Part shown: positions 24,405 through 36,056 of the stretch, piece by piece | Layout: the number at the start of each line of letters is the position of its first letter | Numbering within the stretch: position 1 is the stretch's first letter | NCBI GenBank assembly: GCA_030035585.1 | Contig: CM057461.1 | Span: 170,573,624 to 170,637,623, forward strand | Reading direction: 5' to 3' | Source of the DNA: Dugong dugon | Lineage: Eukaryota; Chordata; Mammalia; Sirenia; Dugongidae | DNA length: 64,000 nucleotides | Notes under the pieces: model-generated | The model's database searches: none | Told to the model about the DNA's origin: nothing | The model's input: only the letters and a program-made list of their open reading frames with translations | Position numbers and translations under genes: made by a program

Positions 24405-24620
24405 GTAGATCAGTGCCTCTCAGCTACACGCTACAGTCACCTGGGGGAGCTTTAAGAAACACTGAAGGCTGGGTTCTGTTAAGTCAGAATCTCTAATGGA
24501 GGGACTCAGACATTGCTTTATGTTCCGTTCGTTTATTTGCTTGTTTTTGTTGCTGTTTTGGTTTTTAAATGTCCAGATGATTCTGATTTTCAGCCAGGGT
24601 CAAGAACCAGTGATATAAAT
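24405..24620 (+). mobile_element. MER5-like hAT MITE, degraded
   Basis: 'cagtgcctctcagctacacg', 'cagtcacctgggggagcttt', 'gattctgattttcagccagg', 'tcaagaaccagtg'. The middle (about 24520-24570) is replaced by T-rich sequence. Confidence 0.55.
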
Positions 24621-24844
24621 GGTTTGGGCATTTCCTCAGTAGAGCGCCAAACTGGGGCCCAACTGGATCTTCTGCAAAAAGGGTTAATAGCATCTGTTTA
24701 TAAATGAAGCATTCAGGAGAAGGCATAGAGAAGGGCTTTTAAGACTAATTGCATTGTGTCTTTTTAGGCTGAAGGAAAAATTAAGTAAAGCAACAGCACT
24801 GTGATAAAATGTATTAAAAGCGATGATGACCACAGTATTCTACC

Positions 24845-26460
24845 CTTTGGCCCCTCAAAATTCATGTCCTATCCACATGCAAAACACATTCACCCCATCA
24901 CAACATCCCAAAAGTCTTGAATCCACTCCAAGTCCAAAATCTCATCTTCTGAATCATCGAAATTAAATATGGGTGAGACTTTAGGCATATTCCATCCTGG
25001 GGCAAAATTCCTCTTCATCTGTGAACCCGTAAAATCTAGAACACAAGTTATGCTTCCAAAATACAATGGTAGAACAGGCACAAAGAAGATATTTCCATTA
25101 CAAATTGGAGACATTGGAGGGAAAGAAGGGATTACGGGCACCAAGCAAGTCCAAAACCCAGCAGAACAATTTACATTAGTTCTCAAGGCTTGAAAATAAT
25201 CCTCTGTTCTCCAGGACCATCTAGGCAGTGGTCCTGCCCTCCAGACTCTGGGTGTTGGCCACACTCTCCCAATTCTGGGTGGAGACCCGTCAGCCCTGGA
25301 CTTTACCTCCACCTTCCAAGCCTACTGGGAACTCTTCTCCCTTGGCTTTGGGCAGCCTCATTATCCTAGTCCGTCTGAGTGGCGACCCCACCTCGTAGGC
25401 CCCAGCAGGTCCCGTTCTTCTGCCCCTTGGGCATGGCAGCCCTGCCCCCTCAGCTTTGGGCAGGGGACCCATCCCCCTGGCATGCTTTAATGTCAGCCCA
25501 CACTCTGGAATCGAGCTGACAAATTTCCAACTCTGAAACCTAGGAGGCTGTGGCCCCATCCTTTGAGATCCAGGAGACTGTGGCCCTACCCTTTGAAACC
25601 AAAAAGGCCCTGATTCTCATGTTCCTTCCAACAGTTCTGCTGATCTCCAAGTTGCTCCAGGGATGGTATTTTTCTTTTCTTGGAGGACAACAGGTGTAGA
25701 GGTGTAGCTCCTTTGGCCTGTTTCCTGCCTATAGAATTCCAAGAGGCAGACAGTGTTCTTTCCTTTTGTTCTTTCTCTGTCCGCTTCTGTCTAAGCTGAT
25801 GGCATTTCCGCTGTGGTAGTTGGTTTAGATCCATCAGTCACAGGTTTAATCTCTTTAACAAAAGATTGTGCGGCCACGTCTTTGCTGAACATTTAGTTCG
25901 TACAACAAAATTTTTCAAGTCTTTAACTTCTGTTTTCATTTTGCACAGTTCACTTTTAAGTCCACCTCTTTCCTCTCACATTTTACTGTAAGTGGCAAGG
26001 AGAAACCACACGCCCCTTCCAGATTTTGCTTAGAAATCTCAGCCAGATATCCAAGTTCATCACTTGCAAGTTCCACCTTCCACCAAACATTTGAACATAA
26101 TTCAGACAAGTTGTTTGCCACTGCATAAAAAGCATTGTCAGATCACATGTTCATCATTTTCTTTTAAAGCCTCACCATGAGCACATTTAATGCCGACATT
26201 TCTAGCAACATTCTCTTGCTGAAGCCACATGTATTCTCTAAGACTTTCTCTATAGCTGTCTTCACTTTCTGAGCCCTCACCAGAATTGCCTTTGATGTCC
26301 ATAATTCTAGTAACAGTCTCTTGAAGGCAAACTAGACTTTTACTATCAGGCACCTTAAAATTCTTCCAGCCTTTGCCCGTTACCCAATTCCAAAACCACT
26401 TCCACATTTTTGGTATCTGTTAGAGCAGCACCCCTGCTTCTTGGTACCAAATTCTGTTTT
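24845..26460 (-). mobile_element. MaLR internal region, antisense, coding-defective
   Basis: On the - strand, directly after the LTR at 26461-26863. It resembles the THE1/MST-type MaLR internal sequence: 'aaaatgtggaagtggttttg', 'gaattgggtaacgggcaaag' near the 5' side and 'caagtccaaaacccagcaga' near the 3' side. Only short open frames remain. It stops near 24845 without a second LTR. Confidence 0.75.
26431..26450 (-). other. Retroviral-type primer binding site of the MaLR element
   Basis: About 10 bp past the LTR end, the - strand reads TTGGTACCAAGAAGC. This matches the MaLR/ERVL-type start of the internal region, thought to pair with a tRNA-Leu 3' end. Confidence 0.55.
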
Positions 26461-26863
26461 TGTTATCTAGTGCTGCTATAACAGAAATACCACAAATAAA
26501 TGGCTTTAACAAACAGAAGTTTATTTTCTCACAGTTTAGGAGGCTAGAAGTTCAAATTCAGGGTACTGGCTCTAGAGAAAGGCTTTCTTTCTCTGTCAGC
26601 TCTGGAGGAGGGTCCTTGTCTCTTTGAGCTTCTGCTCCTGGGTGATCTTCATGTGGCTTGGCATCTCTCTTCCATCATCTCTGCTCTGCTGCTTGTTTAA
26701 TCTCTTTCATATCTCAAAAGAGATTGACTCAAGATACACCCTGCGCTAATCCTGCCTCATTAACATAGCAAAGACAACCCATTCCCAAATGGGACTATAA
26801 CCACAGGCATACAGGTTAGGATTTACAACACATATTTTTGGAGACACAGTTCAATCCATAACA
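26461..26863 (-). mobile_element. MaLR LTR, 5' LTR of the truncated element
   Basis: On the - strand it starts TGTTATGGATTGAACTGTGT and ends 'tctgttatagcagcactaga' plus 'taaca'. It is the upstream LTR for the internal region at 24845-26460. Confidence 0.85.
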
Positions 26864-26879
26864 ACCACAATGACAGAAA

Positions 26880-27095
26880 CTAATGTGTCTTGAGCATATC
26901 CTATGTGCAGTCTCTCTACTAAGCATTTTACATATGTAATCTGTTTTATCGCCAAGAATCCTGTAAGGTTTCTGTTATTAGCTCTGTTTTATGGATGAAG
27001 AAACTGAGGCTCAGAGGAGTTAATAAGTAGCCCGAGGTTGCTTACCTTCCGACTTGGATTTTCCTGATTCCAAAGCCTATGCTCCCAACCATTAA
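26880..27095 (-). mobile_element. MIR-type SINE
   Basis: Antisense MIR: 'atcctatgtgcagtctctct', 'ggatgaagaaactgaggctc', 'cttccgacttggattttcc'. Confidence 0.7.
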
Positions 27096-27906
27096 AATTT
27101 ACCTCCTTGTGGAGCTAGCTGCACATTCATTGTTTAAGAGGGTCTTGAGGGCCACCAGATGGTAAATCTTGAGATAAGCAACTTCCCTTTTTCCTTAGTA
27201 TCCCTTTCTTGGGGAACAGGTTGAATCTTCCATTCTGATGTGGCCTCTTGTGGGTTTGGGCTAAAGTGTGGGAATGTTGAGGACTCTGGATTTGTCTAGA
27301 ATCCAGTATAAGTGTAGAGCCAACTTGTTGTTTGGGCTTTGCAGGCCAGGAATGAGATGGAGACTCCCTTAGAATAGATTTCAGAACCTCCTGCTAGCTT
27401 GGCAGAAGAAGCTTCAGTTCAGTAAACCTGGACTCTGCACCTATTGTGAGCCAAGCACTGGCACTAGGAGTACAAACCCCCAATCTTTCAGTTGGTAGTT
27501 GAGTGCAAACCGTTTTCACCACCCAGAGACCTCACAAAGGTGATAAGACATGGACTTACAAAGCAGGGCATTGTGGGAGCCCAGAGGAGGGGGTCAGCCC
27601 AAACTAGGGGTTCAGGGAAGACCCAACTGTGTCTGGAATGCTGAATATAACTAAGTGATATTTGGTTAGGGTTTAGTACAGGAAGTAGAAACCATGGCAG
27701 ATATTTAAAGCAGAGAAAGATTTAATGCTGAGAATAAGGCAAAGACTTGAATGAGAAACTTAATGTGATGACTGTTACAAAAGGGAAAATAAAAATTCTA
27801 TGGCTGCAGTTAAAAGGGGAAAATAACTACCCTGCAATTTATTTCATTGTATTGTGATTAGTATTTGTTCATGTATCAGTTTTTCTCAATAGATTATATA
27901 TATGTA
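27096..27906. other. Intergenic, nothing confidently identified
   Basis: No gene or named repeat recognised. Confidence 0.45.
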
Positions 27907-28411
27907 TGTCAAGGGTTGAATTATGTCCCCCAAAAAATGTGTGTACCAATTTGGCTAGGCCATGATTCCAGTATTGTGTGGTTGTCCTCCATTTTGTGAT
28001 TGCAATTTTACTTTAAAGAGGATTAGAGTGGGATTGTAACACCACCCTTACCCAGGTCACATCCCTGATCCAATGTAAAGGGAGTTTCCCTGGGGTGGGG
28101 CCTGAACCACCTTTTATCTCTCAAGAGATAAAAGGAAAGGGGAGGAAGCAGAGAATTGGGGACCTCATACCACCAAGAAAGCAGTGCTGGGAGCAGAGCA
28201 CATCCTTTGGACCTGAGGTCTCTGCACTGAGAAGCTCCTAGTCCAGTGGAATATTGATGAGAGGGCCAACAGAGAGAGAAAGCCTTCCCCTGGAGCTGAC
28301 ACACTGTATTTGGACTTTCAGCCTACTTTACTGTGAAGAAATACATTTCTCTTTGTTGAAGCCATCCACCTGTGGTATTTCTGTTATAGCGGCACTAGAT
28401 GACTAAGACTG
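27907..28411 (+). mobile_element. Solo MaLR-type LTR
   Basis: Starts 'tgtcaagggttgaattatgt' and ends 'tctgttatagcggcactaga' plus 'tgactaagact'. Contains 'gagataaaaggaaagg' (TATA-like). No internal region attached. Confidence 0.82.
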
Positions 28412-28504
28412 TATATACATATATTTTTTGCAATCTTATGTGCCCTGTGTCTTCCTCTGAAGATTTTATTTTCCAAAGGTGAGGGCAACCACTTCTCCTA
28501 TCCC

Positions 28505-28990
28505 ACATTTTCTTCTGCAATGTGACCTTACCACTGAGGGGGAAGAGAGTCCTGGGTGCCTTTCTCTTGAATCTTAGTGGGCTTGTGACTGCTTTGATCA
28601 ATAGAATATGTTGGAAGTGATGCTGTGAAGCTTCCATCTGGTTCTCTGGGAATGATTGCTTTGTTGAAATGCTCCCTCTTGGGACACTATCTCTTGGAGC
28701 CTACATATAGGTGTTCCAATTGACAGCCAAGTTGCAGCCTTCAAATTATCCTAGGCTAGGTGTCTGACATATGAATGAAGAAGCTTTCAGACGATTCTAG
28801 CCCCCAGCCTCAACTCCCCCCAGATGTTCAAGTCTTTCCAACTGAGGCCTCAGATATCATGAAGCACAGACAAGCTATCTAGGCTGTGCCCTCTCCAAAT
28901 TCCTGATCTACAAGATGAGTATAATGAAATGATTGTTGTTTTACACCACTAGTTTGGGGTGGTTTGCTACACAGCAATGGTAACTGGAAT
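28505..28990 (+). mobile_element. Ancient MLT1-like LTR (tentative)
   Basis: The 3' part 'gattgttgttttacaccact', 'agtttggggtggtttgctac', 'acagcaatggtaactggaat' resembles ends of old MaLR/MLT1 LTRs. The 5' part is too diverged to place. Confidence 0.5.
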
Positions 28991-29555
28991 ATCCCAAATT
29001 TACTTTTCTATGAAATCTTAGATGATCAAGTAGACAACTTTTTTCTTTTTACCTGACCCAGTTGGTGATCAACTTATGCACTGAAGCTTGAGAACTTTCA
29101 TCCGTCTCACTTTTATCCTATTCAGTCTGCTGTTGATGATATGCATGGGAAATGTCTAATCTTTAAAACACAAATCTTTGCCATTGATCTTAATATCCTG
29201 CTGCAGCAAGTTCCCCGGGTCAATTGTGTGTAATGGAAAAAAAGTATTGCCTTTTATCCATTTTAAACATGCTTCCTTTTCATCTCATCTTGTCCTCTTG
29301 TTCTTCCCCAAGTAAAGTGATTTCCATTTTGTGGGTGCCTAGACACAGAGAACTGAGTTGAGACAATAATCTTTCTTTGAGCTGGTCACCCAGAAGGCCT
29401 CAGGTGCTCTGGTACATGGAGTAGGTATGTTTTAGCTGGTGACTTAAAGGTGGTAGGGCACTCCATTCTAATTAGTCATAGGTTTAGTTCCAAACTTTAA
29501 AAAAATAGTCTCTCAATTTTTCAAGAGACAGTTTGTATCTTCTTGTAGTGCTGGT

Positions 29556-29803
29556 AAAAGAGCTCTGGTGGCATAGTGGTTAAATGCTCAGCTGCTCACC
29601 AAAAGGTCAGCCGTTTGAACCCACCAGCTGCTCGGTGGGAGAAAGATGTGGCAGTCTGCTTCTGTAAAGATTATGGCCTTGGAAACCCTATGGAGAAGTT
29701 CTACTCTGTCCTATAGGGTGGCTATGAGTCGGAATCAACTCGACAGCACCCATTAACAACATGCACAAACTATCTATGCTACGAGTTTGGTTTTTCTTTT
29801 TTA
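29556..29803 (+). mobile_element. AfroSINE, full-length type
   Basis: 'gagctctggtggcatagtgg', the middle 'gagaaagatgtggcagtctg', tail 'gagtcggaatcaactcgaca'. Flanked by a perfect 'tagtgctggt' duplication (29546-29555 and 29804-29813). Confidence 0.94.
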
Positions 29804-29837
29804 TAGTGCTGGTGAATGAAGCACAGTACAGTGGGAA

Positions 29838-29995
29838 GAACACTTGTCTACCTGGATTTAAGTCTTAGCTGTGAGCTTTGGGGCACAACACTTAACTTCT
29901 CTGGGCCTCATTTTCTTCATCGACAGAGTGAAGGGATTCAGCCATAATGTCCTCTGGAGCACTTTTGGCTCTAATATTCTATAAATTAGATGTAT
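29838..29995 (+). mobile_element. MIR-type SINE
   Basis: 'acctggatttaagtcttagc', 'acacttaacttctctgggcc', 'tcattttcttcatcgacaga'. Confidence 0.6.
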
Positions 29996-30077
29996 TTGCC
30001 AGTCACTTAGAAACATCTACATCAATTCATGTGAAGAAGTAGTTGGTACTCTAAAGAGTATATCTTTTCAACTCTGA

Positions 30078-31436
30078 AGTGGGAGAGGCGGGGCCAAGAT
30101 GGCAGAGTAGTCAGACGCTTCTGGTGGACCCTCTTACAACAAAGACCCAAAAAAACAAGTGAATCAATTATATATGACAGTCTAGGAGCCCTGAACATCT
30201 AAGGCAAAGTTGAGGAACCAGACTGAGTGGCAGGGGGAGGGAGAGATGGTTCGGAAGCAGCGAGGAGTTGCCAGACCTGACCTGGCGAGAGCCTGAGCCC
30301 TTCAGGCCTGAGCAACTCATGGGTGAGTGGTGAGGCAGGCAAGCAGTGGTGCTCAGGTGGTGTGTTTTCTGCACTGGGAGAGACTCAGTGCCAGAAAGTC
30401 TAATTTGGCTCCCAGAAACAGTGAGAAGCAGCCCTGGATTGGCAAAAGACAAGTAATTGTGTACGGCCTACCATGTGGATCAAAAACACCCCCCTTTGGG
30501 AAAAACCTGTCTCCCATTTACCTCCCTGCTCCCTGCTCTGCACTGGGTCCTGGACCAACTTCATTAATTGCCAAGTCCCCTGGGCCGGAAGTAGGGACCA
30601 TCACATGCCCAGAACCATTCTCCTGGCCTTGGAGAGTGAACAAATTAGCAAATGGGAAAAAATAAGCCACCAGCTACCCTAAGCCGGGAACCCAGGGTAG
30701 GCACAGCTCTTTGCCTGGGCACAGGCATAAAGGATCCATGGACTCTGAGTGCCTTTCCCGCTGCAGAGACTTGTGTGGGCCCATCTCAACAGCGTAGGCC
30801 TTCATTACCGCAGTACAGCAGGGTATATACCTGAAGTCTAACTTCAACTGTTTCAGCTGTAAAGTGGTAGGTTCATGACATTTGACACTGTTCTGCCCAT
30901 TAAGAAGGGTCTTCACCTACCCACATCAAGGGCCTGAGGACTGGTGGCTCCACCTATGCCACCTATCCACCTGCAATAGAGGCCCAAGAATAAGTGGTGC
31001 CCCCTAGTCCTTACAGCCAACAGCACTGGGTGCTCATAGTCTGGCTGCAAAACCCACCCACCTATGCGCTGTAGGGAACAGGGACACACCTTCCTCCTGG
31101 ACACTTGGGGGTGGCCGTCAGCCCCCTGCCTTGCTCAGAGTGTTTCCCCCTGCTGCAGCCAGATGCCTGTGCCTACACCAATCACCTAGGCCTGTCTAGG
31201 ACTGTAGGTGAGAGCCTACACCACACACTTGGTGGCTATCTACCTGGGCACCTGAGCTGAATCCGTATAGAAGGAGTGGGTGGACTCCTGAGCTCACATA
31301 CACAGTAACAGATCTAACCACCTGGTGACAGGACATTAGAGCTTCAAAAGTGCCAATAATCAAACTAGCTCATATGAGCAGCCTATTTGGGCATATCAAA
31401 ACAAAATAAGAAGCTAGGACACAGAAGGCAAACATA
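30078..31436 (+). mobile_element. L1 5' UTR, apparently reaching the element's 5' end
   Basis: Begins 'gggagaggcggggccaagat' plus 'ggc', the classic mammalian L1 transcript start, and runs about 1.3 kb of GC-rich L1 5' UTR towards ORF1 at 31683. L1 copies are usually 5' truncated, so a preserved start is notable. Confidence 0.8.
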
Positions 31437-31655
31437 TTTTTTTTTCCCAGACAAAAATTTATACATACATTATTATGTGACTCTGATTGCTCTCCCTATA
31501 CTGTGACAGCACACTCCTCCTTTCTACCCGATTCCCCATGTCCATTCAACCAGCTCCTAACCCTCTTTGCCTTCCCATCTCACCTCTGGACAGGAGCTGC
31601 CCATTTAGTCTCTTGTATCAACTTGAGCTAAGAGGCACACTCCTCACGAGTAAAA
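31437..31655 (-). mobile_element. 5'-truncated L1 3' end inserted between L1 5' UTR and ORF1
   Basis: A T-rich start (antisense A tail), then 'aaaatttatacatacattat', 'gtgactctgattgctctccc'. An exact 9-bp target duplication 'gcaaacata' (31428-31436 and 31656-31664) brackets it. Confidence 0.88.
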
Positions 31656-31682
31656 GCAAACATAAATAAATATAATAACTTA

Positions 31683-31945
31683 TTGATGGCTCAGAGACAA
31701 CAGTCAATATCAAAACTCATAAAGAGGCAATCCATGATGGCTGGAAGCTCCCAAAATAAAGAATCTAGAAATTTTCCAGAGGAAGAAAATTTCTTGGAAT
31801 TACAGGAGGCAGAACACAAAAGATTAATATACAGAACTCTTCAAGAAATTAGGAAGGAAATTAATCAAAATGCAGAACATGCAATAGAGGAAATTAAAAA
31901 GATTAGAGAAGAGCATAATGACAAATACAACTCTAAAGAAGGACT
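31683..31945 (+). pseudogene. L1 ORF1 N-terminal fragment
   Basis: An open stretch reading SISKLIKRQSMMAGSSQNKE through EEENFLELQEAEH to EEIKKIREEHNDKYNSKE. This is the coiled-coil-leading N-terminal part of an L1 ORF1 RNA-binding protein. It stops where two antisense AfroSINEs inserted; beyond them only 'gagagcc' and an A-rich tract follow. RRM, CTD and ORF2 are absent. Confidence 0.75.
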
Positions 31946-32152
31946 GTTAACTGTTGTTTTTAGTTGCCATCGAGTCAATTCTTACTCACAGCAACCCCAT
32001 GTGTTGCAGAGTAGAACTGCGCTCCATAGGGTTTTGTGAACTTTTGGAAGCAGATCACCAGGCCTGTCTTCCAAAGTACCTCTGGATGAGTTCGAACTGC
32101 CACCTTTGTGCTAGTAGTCAAGCACTTAACCATTTGCACCATCAAGGAACTC
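31946..32152 (-). mobile_element. AfroSINE, first of a same-site pair
   Basis: Antisense, 'gttgccatcgagtcaattct' to 'gcaccatcaaggaactc'. Flanked by 'taaagaaggact' (31934-31945) and 'taaagttgggct' (32153-32164). Confidence 0.92.
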
Positions 32153-32164
32153 TAAAGTTGGGCT

Positions 32165-32362
32165 TGCCATTGTTGTTGAGTTGGTTCCAACTCATAGTGA
32201 TCCTGTAGGACAGCATAGAACTGCCTCATAGGATTTCCGAGGCTGTAATCTTTACGGAAGCAGGCTGCCACATCATTCTCCTGGGGAGTGGCTGGTGGGT
32301 TCAAACAGCTGACCTTTTGGTTAGCAGCCCAGCACTTAACCACTGCACCACCAGGGCTCCTT
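32165..32362 (-). mobile_element. AfroSINE, second of a same-site pair
   Basis: Antisense, 'ttgttgagttggttccaact' to 'ccactgcaccaccagggctc'. Flanked by 'taaagttgggct' and 'caaagtaggact' (32363-32374), the third copy of the same target. Confidence 0.92.
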
Positions 32363-32374
32363 CAAAGTAGGACT

Positions 32375-33088
32375 AGAGAGCCAAAAAAAAAGAAAAAAAA
32401 TTAGTTTTTAAAAAATAAATATATATTTTCTTTTCCAAAAACAGGATCCCAAACAGGCTTCAATCGCCAAAAATATTCCCGCTATGCCTGTTAAGTGACA
32501 GTTATTGTAGCCTGAGCCCTTTTGTTTGGGGTTTTCTTCTTGACCTCCCTCTCAACTCTTTTCCTTGAGCCTATCCATCCAGTGGTGGATCTCACAGCTG
32601 CACTGCTACATGTTTGTGCTGGGACAATGTTGTACCAAATGAGGAGAGTGAATAGGTAGGATGACAGCTTCTGCTCAGGAGAAAAAAGAATATTATTCTA
32701 GTTACCAATACAATAGGAGCTATTCAAGCAAATTTCTAACAATCTGAAATCTCTCTCCAATCTTTTTTCTCCATACAGAAGGAAAAAGCAATCACCATCT
32801 GAGACTTTGGGAAGCATGGTGTGAACCCAGTTTACAGATGAGAAAGCAGGATTCAGCAAGGTTATATATGCATGTGACTAGCCCAAGGTCTCTCCCCTCA
32901 GTGAGTGACAGAGCTCTATGTTGAACTCAGATTTCCATCCATATCCAGGGCTCTTCTCCCACTACCCTGCCCAATGACTTTAGGATTTTAGACCTACTTA
33001 AACAAATCCCAGGGCAATCCTAGTGACTCCTGACTGCTCCGAGGGGATTGAATGCCAATTCTGAGATCTGGGTCCACTGTGGCCTGGG
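32375..33088. other. Intergenic; A-rich tract then unclassified sequence
   Basis: An A-rich stretch at 32381-32400 may be the tail of the L1 above. A MIR-like antisense piece lies at about 32820-32950 ('ttacagatgagaaagcagg'). Otherwise nothing recognised. Confidence 0.45.
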
Positions 33089-33089
33089 A

Positions 33090-33722
33090 CAACCTTGGTG
33101 GTGGCTGTCAACCTTAGCCACATATTGCAGTCACCCAGGAAGATTACAAACATGTTGATACCAAGATCCATCCCTGAAGATTTTGATTTACTTAGTCTGC
33201 AGTGTAGCTTCAGCATAGGGATTTGTTTTTAACTTTTTACTGAAGTATATAATACATGTAGAAATGTGTATATCTCCCAAGTATGCATCCCAATGAATTT
33301 TTACAAACTGAAGATATCTGGGTAACCAGCACTCAGCTCACAAATCAGAACTTTGCTAGAAACCCAGAATTTGCCTTGTGCCCCCTTCCTGTCACTTCCC
33401 TTCACAGAGTATCCACTATCATGACTTCCAGCAGCATAGATAGTTTGGGCATGTTGTTAGGTGCTGTCAAGTTGATTCTGACTCATAGTGACCCCATGTG
33501 ACAGAAGAGAACTTCCCCATAGGGTTTTCTTGGCTGTAATCTGTATGGGAGCAGACCGCCAGGTCTTTCTCCTGCAGAGAGGCCGAGTGGGTTTGAACCG
33601 CCAACCTTTGGGTTAGCAGTCGAGCACTTAATTGTTGTGCCACCAAGGCTCCTTTAGTTTGGCCACAGGGATTTTTAAAGCTTCTCAGATGAATCTAATG
33701 TGCAGCCAAGGTTGGAACCATT
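33090..33722 (+). mobile_element. MER5-like hAT MITE interrupted by later insertions (tentative)
   Basis: The left part 'ggctgtcaaccttagccaca', 'cagtcacccaggaagattac' runs to 'agcatagggattt'; the right part 'cacagggatttttaaagctt' runs to 'gccaaggttggaaccattg'. In between lie an unclassified old repeat (33225-33440) and an AfroSINE. Confidence 0.5.
33449..33654 (-). mobile_element. AfroSINE
   Basis: Antisense, long type. Target duplication 'tagtttgg' (33441-33448 and 33655-33662). Confidence 0.92.
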
Positions 33723-33799
33723 GTCTTATTGGTTGAAGGTATAAAATTAGGATGACCCAAACCAAATGCGTAGATAGGAGTGAACTGAGGGGCAGGCGA

Positions 33800-33974
33800 A
33801 CTAAAGTACTGGAAGCAGATCAACCAGAACACAATTAAAAAGAATGTTGATACATTGTGAATAATGTAACTGATGTCACCGAACAATCTGTGTAGAAATT
33901 GTCAAATGGGAACCTGATTTACGGTATAAACTTTCACCAAAAACACAACAAAATATTAAAAAAAAAAAAAAAAG
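33800..33974 (+). mobile_element. L1 3' end with A tail
   Basis: 'tggaagcagatcaaccagaa', 'gtataaactttcaccaaaaa' and a run of about 16 A at 33958-33973. Confidence 0.6.
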
Positions 33975-35860
33975 GTACAGGTGAACCAAAATGAAAGTAA
34001 ATAAGAAACCTAGGCTACAATTGTGCCTCCACCCAGGCTTCTGTCTCCCATGTTACTTGTGTAAGTCTGATTGCACATCAAGTCAACGAAGAAGAAAAAA
34101 GGGGCTGTTACAAGAGCCTTCATTTTTAAACAACTTCTTTCAGCATTCACCTTTCAGTGAAAGAAGACCTGCCATCCCAAGGGTTGCCAAAATCACATTT
34201 GCAGATATTTATAAAAATATTTATGGAGTGTTTCTTATATACCAAGCCATCTACAAATGCTTCATATATTATCTCATTCAATCCTTAACAACACCCAATA
34301 GGTTCTCTTATTTCCTCTATTTTATAGATGAGGAAACCTAGGCATAAAGAGATTAAATAACTTGGCCAAAAGCACTGTTTGTTACTGACAAAGCTTAACT
34401 CGCAAAGATTCTTCTTTCTGTACCTCCATGGTACTTTTTATTTTAAATAACTACACCAGTTTACCTCTGCCATTAAATACCTAGAAAAAGATTAATGCCA
34501 CACTGCTTTCATTCTTTCAATGTAATGAGCTGGGATGGTAGTGGAGAAAAATCACAGAATCACTTACATGGGCTGGAATGGACCTTAACGAGCATGTCGG
34601 TTATTCTCTTACTCTACAGATGAGGAAATGGCCAAGAAAAACGTTTTTGGATGAATTTAACAAGCTGAAGGAGCGAATTCTAGATAAACTCCAAACACTC
34701 ATGGGGAAAGCCTAGCTAAAGCCTTCATTGACAACTAGGGGTTTTGACCAATTTCCTCTGATCCTCAGAAGAACAAGTTTCTTGTTGCCTTTTGTTCGTA
34801 CAAAATTGTGGCTAGTAACGTTACTACTATAATTTAACATTGGCAGTATATGCACATATGAATGGCATCATTTGTATAATTATAAGTCTCTGTATAGTGT
34901 GTTTGTAATCTAAACCAGATAGAGAACTGATCACAAGGCTATCTGAGCTGGAAACTGGATCCTCTGAGGCTTCCCTGAGTTTGTTCAGTTTGTTTGGATT
35001 TCGTGTCGTATGTGATCAGCCTCCTTGCATATTTATTCTGGCAATGGAAGGGGTAGGGTGTGAAAAAAATCTTTTTGAGAACTTTTCACTTAAAACTTGG
35101 CGTTACTTCTTGAGCACTTCCAGAAAACAAAGCAAATCTCAGAAAATGTGGGGATTGTTGCTTTTCCAGATTTCTCCTCTAAGGTTATTTTGGAGTTCCT
35201 TAATATTGTTAAAAACATCATTTTTCTTCTGTTTTTAGATCTTTTCCTCGTCTCTCGCCTCCACAATTTTCTATCCTGCTTTGTTCAGGCCCTGCGGTCT
35301 TTTTGGTCTTACACCCCGGCTAATTCCCTTCAAACCAGAGTGTTTGGTCTGTTGCTGGCTAATTTTTTTCCCCCAGGGCAATTTTCCTGCTATAAATTAT
35401 ACCCTCAATTACGTTTCTCTTCCTAGAGCAGTGAATCACATTCTAAGAAGCTGTTAGGGTGGGGGAACTGGGTACAGAGCCGGGAGGTTCAAGCCAGTGC
35501 TAGCTTGTCGACTTTATTCTCTATTTACCCTGCTGCAGCAGGCTAAAATGCAGGCTTTGGGCCGAGGTCACCAGCAATGGAAATGCCGTCAGCGTCCATT
35601 CCTGCTACACCCATGTGGTCTAGGTACCCAGGTGAAGGGCAGACCATGACCTGTGCTTGGATGCAAGAAGAGAAATTAGCTTAATCCAGGACTGCTTGAC
35701 ATTTGAAGGCTGTGGTAAATCACATTAGTGCCCCATCCTTCATCTCTCCTCCCTACATTAGTACCCTCTGCCATGCGACTTTGCAGTTCCTCCCATCAAG
35801 AGATGAGTATATTCCCCAACCCATTGTTTCTGGATTTGACCATGAGATCTGCTTTGCCTG
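33975..35860. other. Repeat-poor intergenic stretch
   Basis: A MIR-like antisense piece at about 34215-34380 ('tagatgaggaaacctaggc'). The rest, including GC-richer 35440-35720, has no recognised gene or young repeat. Confidence 0.45.
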
Positions 35861-35870
35861 ATAGGATAGT

Positions 35871-36046
35871 GGTGTTGTGTGCTATTGAGTTGACCCATAG
35901 GGTTTTCTAGGCTGTAATCTTTGGGGGACTGGAGCCCTGGAGCAGGTTGCCAGGCCTGTCTCTTGTGGAGCCACTGGGTGGGTTTGAACTGCCAACCTTT
36001 CAGTTAGTAGTTCAGCTCTTAACCGTTGCACCACCAGGGCTCCTCA
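35871..36046 (-). mobile_element. AfroSINE, first of a same-site pair, internally rearranged
   Basis: Antisense; target copies 'ataggata' at 35861-35868 and 36047-36054. It lacks the 'cctataggacagagtagaac' box and carries an extra 'ggggactggagccctggagc' segment. Confidence 0.88.
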
Positions 36047-36056
36047 ATAGGATATT

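Noticed and set aside
24890..26407. Run of - strand frames that looks like a small gene cluster
   Set aside because: These are remnants of the MaLR internal region; no intact product and an adjoining LTR.
30168..31104. Open frames of 60-112 codons
   Set aside because: They fall in the L1 5' UTR and show no family features.
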